A DNA stretch of 10,372 bases. Source: Oscillibacter sp. Its GTDB lineage: Bacteria; Bacillota; Clostridia; Oscillospirales; Oscillospiraceae. The position numbers and the translations under genes were made by a program. This document shows positions 6,207 to 10,372 of this stretch, one piece after another. The DNA lies in contig JAHHSA010000058.1 in NCBI GenBank assembly GCA_020025475.1, positions 1 to 10,372 on the forward strand, given 5' to 3'. Each line of letters opens with the position of its first letter. Within the stretch, counting starts at the first letter, position 1. The notes under the pieces were generated by a model. The model searched no databases. It saw nothing but the letters and a program-made list of their open reading frames with translations, and was not told the origin of the DNA.

Positions 6207-7085
6207 ATGAAAAAGTTAGTCACTTGCCTGTTGGCTCTGTCCATGTCCCTGTCCCTGGCCGCCTGCGGCAATAATTCCGAAACGGATGACTCCTCCAAGA
6301 AGGATCTTACCGTGGGTACTACGCTTTACGAACCGATGAACAACTACGATGAAAGCGGCAATAATTCCGAAACGGATGACTCCTCCAAGAAGGATCTTAC
6401 CGTGGGTATTACGCTTTACGAACCGATGAACTACTACGATGAAAACGGTAAGCTTACCGGCTTTGAGACGGAGTTTACCACTGCTGTTTGCCAGAAGCTG
6501 GGGATGACCCCTAAATTCCAGGAGATTCACTGGGACAGCCGTGTCATGGAGCTGAATTCCAAGAACATTGACTGCATCTGGAATGGCATGACCTCTACCC
6601 CTGAGCTGGCAGACGCCCTGACACTTTCCGATCCCTACCTGCAGAATTATCAAGTGGTTGTAATCCGCTCCGCTGATGCGGACAAGTACACCTCCACGGC
6701 CGATCTGGCAGACGCAAAGATTGACGCTGAGGCAGGTTCCGCCGGTGAGACGGCTGTACAGACTGATCCCAACCTCTCCAAGGCTGAATATACGAGCATG
6801 ACCCAGCAGGTGGACGCTCTGCTGGAGGTCAAGACTGGTGTTGCAGATGCCTGCGTTCTGGACTTTGTTCTGGCTGGTGCCATGGTTGGACAGGGCGATT
6901 ATTCCGACCTCACTGTAATCCCAGACCTGCGGCTGTCCGCAGAGGAGTACGTCATCGGTTTCCGCAAGGATGATGAATTGGCTGCGCAGGTTAACAGTGC
7001 CATTGCAGAGCTGGCAGAGGATGGTACCCTCCAGACCCTGGCTGAAAAATATGATTTGGCAGAGCTGCTTGTCAAACAGAACTAA
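6207..7085 (+). CDS. Polar amino acid ABC transporter substrate-binding lipoprotein
   Basis: This is the extracytoplasmic binding subunit of an amino acid importer of the polar amino acid (PAAT) type. It captures substrate outside the membrane and delivers it to the downstream permease. The 292-residue precursor starts with a signal peptide (MKKLVTCLLALSMSLSLAAC) whose lipobox LAAC makes Cys20 the lipidated residue. Immediately after Cys20 a 30-residue segment (21-50) is repeated almost exactly (51-80). The normal bilobed domain then runs from about L64, with TVGITLYEPMNYYDENG, GFETEF, DCIWNGMTSTPE, a central LSDPYLQNYQVVVIR hinge strand, and GVADACVLDF near the second lobe. Without the duplication it would be 262 residues, ordinary for the family. 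It is the first gene of a three-gene operon, followed by a stem-loop likely to protect its mRNA. The amino acid bound cannot be told; cystine, basic and glutamine-type binders share these features. Confidence 0.93.
   Translation: MKKLVTCLLALSMSLSLAACGNNSETDDSSKKDLTVGTTLYEPMNNYDESGNNSETDDSSKKDLTVGITLYEPMNYYDENGKLTGFETEFTTAVCQKLGMTPKFQEIHWDSRVMELNSKNIDCIWNGMTSTPELADALTLSDPYLQNYQVVVIRSADADKYTSTADLADAKIDAEAGSAGETAVQTDPNLSKAEYTSMTQQVDALLEVKTGVADACVLDFVLAGAMVGQGDYSDLTVIPDLRLSAEEYVIGFRKDDELAAQVNSAIAELAEDGTLQTLAEKYDLAELLVKQN
6265..6444 (+). repeat. 90-bp in-frame tandem duplication in the binding lipoprotein
   Basis: Two adjacent 90-base copies, 6265-6354 and 6355-6444, differ at only two positions: 6319 C / 6409 T and 6342 A / 6432 T. 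Both changes alter the protein (Thr38/Ile68, Asn46/Tyr76). Each copy encodes 30 residues: an acidic serine-rich linker (GNNSETDDSSKKD) plus the first beta-strand (LTVG-T/I-TLYEPMN). Copy 2 is continuous with the normal fold. A short CGG match at 6266 and 6446 flanks the unit, compatible with slippage. Confidence 0.97.
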
Positions 7086-7103
7086 TTCTAGTATAGTAGA
7101 AAC

Positions 7104-7131
7104 GTAGCGGAGAGGGTCTCCTCTCCGCTGC
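7104..7131 (+). other. Intra-operon stem-loop between binding protein and permease genes
   Basis: A 10-bp perfect stem AGCGGAGAGG / CCTCTCCGCT (7106-7115 with 7120-7129), extended by a G·T and a G-C pair, has a four-base loop. No T-run follows (AATCCTGTTT), so it is not a full terminator. In many binding-protein operons such a structure blocks 3' decay and gives excess binding protein over membrane subunits. That role is inferred here. Confidence 0.75.
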
Positions 7132-7158
7132 AATCCTGTTTAGAGAAAGAGGAATATC

Positions 7159-7800
7159 ATGAGCTTTGGAACTGTAAGCATGATGTTGGGCAAAAGCTTT
7201 CTGCTCAACTGCCAGATCTTTTTCGTCACTCTCCTTTTCGCCCTCCCCCTGGGACTTTTGATTTCTTTCGGCAGCATGAGCCGCATCAAGCCCCTGAGCT
7301 GGTTTTCTCGGCTCTACATCTACCTGATGCGCTCCACGCCGCTGATGCTTCAGCTGGCTGTTGTATTTTACCTGCCCGGCTACCTGAATCCCAGCCACGG
7401 TCTCTCCCGTATGACCGCTGCATGCATTGCCTTTGTTCTCAACTACGCCGCCTATTTCTCTGAGATCTTCCGCGGCGGCATTCTGGGCATCCCCAAGGGC
7501 CAGCAGGAGGCCGGTCAGGTTCTTGGTATGACCAAGGGCCAAATCTTCTGCCACATTACGCTGCTACAGCTGGTCAAGCGTATCGTCCCCCCCATTGGCA
7601 ACGAAGTCATCACCTTGGTCAAAGACACCTCACTGGCCAACTTCATCATGGTGAAAGAAATTATCGCCATGGCGAAGGAATTCGGCAACAAGGCCATGAT
7701 CTGGCCCCTGTTCTACACCGGTGTCTTTTTCCTGATCTTCAACGGTATTGTTACCATGCTTCTCAACCGCACAGAGCGGAAGCTGTCCTATTTCCAGTAA
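7159..7800 (+). CDS. Amino acid ABC transporter permease (PAAT/HisM type)
   Basis: The integral membrane subunit forms, as a dimer, the translocation channel of the importer. The 213 residues are the usual size. Hydrophobic segments lie at about 10-38, 50-75, 85-106, 140-165 and 183-203, a five-helix plan. The cytoplasmic EAA coupling loop, EAGQVLGMTKGQ and following (117-137), should contact the ATPase. The RSTPLMLQL segment (58-66) is typical of polar amino acid permeases. AGAGGA precedes the ATG by about five bases. The ATPase gene starts 12 bases after the stop, so the two are surely co-transcribed. No second permease gene is present, implying a homodimer. Confidence 0.95.
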   Translation: MSFGTVSMMLGKSFLLNCQIFFVTLLFALPLGLLISFGSMSRIKPLSWFSRLYIYLMRSTPLMLQLAVVFYLPGYLNPSHGLSRMTAACIAFVLNYAAYFSEIFRGGILGIPKGQQEAGQVLGMTKGQIFCHITLLQLVKRIVPPIGNEVITLVKDTSLANFIMVKEIIAMAKEFGNKAMIWPLFYTGVFFLIFNGIVTMLLNRTERKLSYFQ

Positions 7801-7812
7801 GGAGGTGCGAAT

Positions 7813-8577
7813 ATGTCTATTTTGGAAGTCAATCACATTGAAAAGAACTTTGGTGCCACCAAGGTTCTCAAGGACATCTCTTTCACGTTGGAGGAGGGAC
7901 AAGCACTCTCCATCATCGGCTCCTCCGGCAGTGGCAAAACCACTTTGCTGCGGTGTCTGAACTTTCTGGAGACTCCCAGTTCTGGCTCTATCTCCGTTCG
8001 GGGCGAAACCCTGTTTGATGCCGCTGATTCCCGGACGCAGACAGAGAGTGCGATTCGGAAGAAGCGGCTTCACTTTGGTCTGGTATTCCAAAACTTCAAT
8101 CTCTTCCCACAGTACACTGCACTGCAAAACGTCACCCTGGCTCGGATGCTTCAGGCCAAGGAGACCGGTGAGTCCAAAGAGTCCATTGAAACTGCTGGCA
8201 TGGAGCTGCTGTCCCAGATGGGACTTGCAAATCGGGCCAATCACTACCCCCACCAGCTCTCCGGCGGTCAGCAGCAGCGTGTGGCCATTGCCCGCGCCTT
8301 GGCTCTGCACCCTGACATTCTCTGTTTTGACGAGCCTACCTCCGCACTGGACCCGGAGCTGACCGGCGAAGTTCTCCGCGTAATCCGAGATCTGGCCGAG
8401 AAGAAAACCACCATGATCATTGTCACACACGAGATGAACTTTGCCCGTGACGTCTCTGATCAGCTGATTTTTATGGATGGCGGTGTTATTGTGGAGCAGG
8501 GCGATCCTTACCAAATCATCAACAATCCCAGGGAGAAACGCACCCGACAATTTCTCTCTCACTACGCTGAAAAATAA
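7813..8577 (+). CDS. Amino acid ABC transporter ATP-binding protein
   Basis: The cytoplasmic motor of the importer hydrolyses ATP as a homodimer beneath the permease. The 254 residues contain a full motif set: Walker A GSSGSGKT (36-43), Q-loop Q93 in VFQNFNLFPQ, signature LSGGQ (149-153) with QQR following, Walker B ILCFDEPTSALDPE (D173, E174) and switch His in VTHEM (H206). This pattern is typical of GlnQ/HisP-type polar amino acid ATPases. No C-terminal regulatory domain is present. The ribosome site AAGGAGGTG overlaps the permease stop codon, a sign of tight translational coupling. It is the last gene of the operon, followed after about 90 bases by a strong hairpin terminator. Confidence 0.97.
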   Translation: MSILEVNHIEKNFGATKVLKDISFTLEEGQALSIIGSSGSGKTTLLRCLNFLETPSSGSISVRGETLFDAADSRTQTESAIRKKRLHFGLVFQNFNLFPQYTALQNVTLARMLQAKETGESKESIETAGMELLSQMGLANRANHYPHQLSGGQQQRVAIARALALHPDILCFDEPTSALDPELTGEVLRVIRDLAEKKTTMIIVTHEMNFARDVSDQLIFMDGGVIVEQGDPYQIINNPREKRTRQFLSHYAEK

Positions 8578-8594
8578 ACATACAAAACAGGAGA

Positions 8595-8628
8595 CTCGTG
8601 CCAAGGGGAATGCCTATGAGGGCACGAG
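8595..8628 (+). other. Hairpin in the 3' region of the transporter operon
   Basis: CTCGTGCC (8595-8602) pairs perfectly with GGCACGAG (8621-8628) around an 18-base loop. It lies just 18 bases after the ATPase stop and before the main terminator. No T-run follows it. It may be a 3' stabilising structure or have no role. I could not match it to a known RNA family. Confidence 0.4.
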
Positions 8629-8668
8629 GCGTACTGCGCCAGATTCCCATACGGAAAACACAAAACTC

Positions 8669-8728
8669 AAAGCAGAACACTGGAAGAAAATCATTGTCGA
8701 TTTCTTCCAGTGTTCTGCTTTGTTTTTT
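8669..8728. terminator. Bidirectional terminator between convergent transporter operons
   Basis: A perfect 21-bp inverted repeat (8669-8689 with 8701-8721) has an 11-base loop. On the plus strand it is followed by GTTTTTTG, a strong U-tract ending the amino acid transporter operon. On the minus strand it is followed by GAGTTTTG after the A/T-rich arm end, so it can also end the tctA transcript. The surrounding gap 8578-8817 holds no gene that I can support. Confidence 0.9.
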
Positions 8729-8817
8729 GAAATATGTTCTTTTAGAAAATCTTCCAGGAAATAACCTGTTTTGCCATCGCAGCAGTGCTAATTTTGCATC
8801 CAGAAAGCGCGTAGAAA

Positions 8818-10308
8818 TTAGGCAGCTTGTTTCTTTGCGCGATAGTTCTTCCACGCAAAAAGCAGAATAGAAGCCAGTGCAATTAAAATAAAGGCACAGC
8901 TGATGGGCCGGGTAAAGAAGATGTCGAAGCTTCCCTCGGAAATAACCAGTGCACGGCGCATATTCTTTTCAGCCAAGGGCCCAAGAACGATACCCAGCAG
9001 GATAGGAACCAGCTGGAAGTCCATGCGGCGCAGGAAGTAAGAAACAATACCGAACAGCAGAATGATATAAATATCATAGATGCGGTTATTGGTAGAATAA
9101 GAACCAGCAATGCAGAAGGTTAGCACGATGGGAGCCAGAATCTCGTAGGGAATTCTGGTGATATGGGCATAGAAGCGAGTAAAGCCACTGCCCACAATGT
9201 ACATAAACACGTTGACGACAATCAGACCCAGCATGATTGCATAGAGCATATTTCCCTCTTCTGCAAACAGAGTGGGACCGGGAACCATGCCATGGAGCAT
9301 GAAGGCACCCATCAGAATAGCGGTTGCACCATCGCCGGGAACACCCAGGGTCAGCATTGGAATCATTGTTGCACCGCAGGCACCATTGTTAGCGGATTCG
9401 GATGCAGCAACGCCCTCGATTTCGCCATGGCCAAAGGTCTCTGGATGCTTGGAGCTGGTCTTGGTCTGGTTATAAGCAATAAATGCAGCCAGACCGCCAC
9501 CGGTACCGGGCGTTGCTCCAATAATGATGCCAATGAGCGTACCCAGAGTTATGGGCTTCCGGCAACGCTTATATTCGTCTTTCGTGATTTTATCCTTGGT
9601 AATAGAAGAGGCACTGATCGTCTTATGGTCCGTTTTGGGATTGTACTTGGACTTCATCAGGACCTCAGAGATGGCAAAGAGGCCAATCAGCGCAATAATC
9701 AGATCAATGCCAGCCATCAGCTTTCTTTGTCCGAAAATGAAGCGAGTGGTACCAGAAATAGCATCCATACCGATTGTGGACATGAAAAGGCCGATGCAGG
9801 CACCGATGAGGCCCTTGAAGATGCTGTTGTTGGAGACGCCCGCAATGACGGAGAGGCCGAACACAGCCAGTGCGAAATACTCCGCAGGCCCGAAGAGCAG
9901 GGTGATCTTTGCGATCTGGGGAGCCAGGAACAGCAGTGCAAAGGCGCTGACCAGACCGCCGATGGTCGATGCAAAAAGCGCCATTTGCAAGGCTTTGAAT
10001 GCCTGACCCTTAACGGTCATCGGATAGCCATCAAACAGCGTAGCCGCATTGGCTGAGGTTCCAGGTGTATTGATCAGAATTGCAGTAATGGAGCCACCAT
10101 AGGTGCCGCCGCAGTAAATGGCCAGCAGCATCAAAATTGCCATTGTAGGATCCATACCATAAGTCAGAGGAATGCAAAGGATAATGCCCAGATCAGAGGT
10201 CAGTCCGGGAATTGCACCCACAACAATACCAATGATCAGGCCCAGAGGGATAATCAAAAAATTCTGCCACTGCAGCAGGATTTCAAGACCGCCTAAAAAC
10301 TGTTCCAT
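8818..10308 (-). CDS. tctA: Tripartite tricarboxylate transporter, large membrane subunit TctA
   Basis: This is the large permease of a TTT-family importer, which uses an ion gradient with a periplasmic-type binding protein (TctC) and a small membrane subunit (TctB) to take up citrate or related carboxylates. The 496 residues match the usual size of about 500, with roughly a dozen hydrophobic segments. Both halves carry the duplicated family signature. The first half has GAIPGLTSDLGIIL (31-44), AIYCGGTYGGSITAILINTPGT (two segments, 63-84) and DGYPM. The second half has GATPGTGGGLAAF (264-276), EGVAASESANNGACGATMIPMLTLGVPG (298-325) and GMVPGPTLF (340-348). The start follows AAGGAGGA five or so bases upstream. 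A probable tctB stop lies 16 bases before it, so the tctB-tctA order is normal. The gene ends 90 bases from the shared terminator hairpin. The transported acid cannot be told from TctA. Confidence 0.96.
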   Translation of the reverse strand: MEQFLGGLEILLQWQNFLIIPLGLIIGIVVGAIPGLTSDLGIILCIPLTYGMDPTMAILMLLAIYCGGTYGGSITAILINTPGTSANAATLFDGYPMTVKGQAFKALQMALFASTIGGLVSAFALLFLAPQIAKITLLFGPAEYFALAVFGLSVIAGVSNNSIFKGLIGACIGLFMSTIGMDAISGTTRFIFGQRKLMAGIDLIIALIGLFAISEVLMKSKYNPKTDHKTISASSITKDKITKDEYKRCRKPITLGTLIGIIIGATPGTGGGLAAFIAYNQTKTSSKHPETFGHGEIEGVAASESANNGACGATMIPMLTLGVPGDGATAILMGAFMLHGMVPGPTLFAEEGNMLYAIMLGLIVVNVFMYIVGSGFTRFYAHITRIPYEILAPIVLTFCIAGSYSTNNRIYDIYIILLFGIVSYFLRRMDFQLVPILLGIVLGPLAEKNMRRALVISEGSFDIFFTRPISCAFILIALASILLFAWKNYRAKKQAA

Positions 10309-10324
10309 AAAATCCTCCTTTCAG

Positions 10325-10372
10325 TCAAGGCAGAGAGACGTGAAGCAGCACTTTAAATACAACATAAACCAC
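10325..10372 (-). CDS. tctB: Probable C-terminal end of TctB, cut by window edge
   Basis: A minus-strand frame open to the window edge encodes VVYVVFKVLLHVSLP followed by TGA at 10327-10325. A hydrophobic helix ending in an F-x-x-L-L-x-V-x-L-P tail is typical of the small TctB subunit. The gene normally sits immediately upstream of tctA, here 16 bases away with the tctA ribosome site in the gap. Only 15 residues are visible, so the call rests mostly on position. Confidence 0.65.
   Translation of the reverse strand: MVYVVFKVLLHVSLP

Noticed and set aside
6265..6444. Repeat pair as a CRISPR array or mobile element end
   Set aside because: There are just two directly adjacent 90-base copies with no spacers, and they are in frame within a coding sequence.
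6216..7133. 305-codon minus-strand frame opposite the binding lipoprotein gene
   Set aside because: It mirrors the duplicated repeat and the coding frame of a well-supported lipoprotein, and no protein family is recognisable.

Overview
The window looks like chromosomal DNA from an anaerobic, endospore-forming member of the Clostridia, most likely Oscillospirales (an Oscillibacter/Flavonifractor-like gut bacterium). The reasons are a complete spoIVA, a T-box-controlled tyrS, Gram-positive type ribosome binding sites, vegetative promoters close to the sigma-A consensus, and moderately GC-rich coding DNA. I see no phage, insertion sequence, tRNA, rRNA or CRISPR array.

Layout. Positions 1-6000 hold four minus-strand genes, here in the order they are read: spoIVA (coat morphogenetic ATPase), coaX (type III pantothenate kinase), tyrS (tyrosyl-tRNA synthetase) with its own promoter and tyrosine T-box leader, and an ABC-F ATPase ending at a strong terminator. 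The 220-base gap at 5986-6206 is a divergent control region. It has a candidate sigma-E promoter facing spoIVA and a candidate vegetative promoter with a perfect 14-bp palindrome facing right. Positions 6207-8577 are a plus-strand, three-gene polar amino acid uptake operon: binding lipoprotein, permease, ATPase. It ends in a 21-bp bidirectional hairpin shared with a convergent minus-strand tripartite tricarboxylate transporter operon. That operon is represented by a complete tctA and the last codons of tctB, cut by the window edge.

How the genes work together. These are mostly independent housekeeping, sporulation and transport units. tyrS is predicted to be controlled by uncharged tRNA-Tyr. 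Because the hairpin behind tyrS has no U-tract, the ABC-F gene may be partly co-transcribed with it.

I find no previously undescribed multi-gene system. The points most worth checking lie inside known families: a 90-bp in-frame tandem duplication at the mature N terminus of the amino acid binding lipoprotein; an ABC-F protein whose second ATP site is degenerate in every element, including Gln for the catalytic Glu; and a CoaX with Asn where the catalytic Asp is expected.
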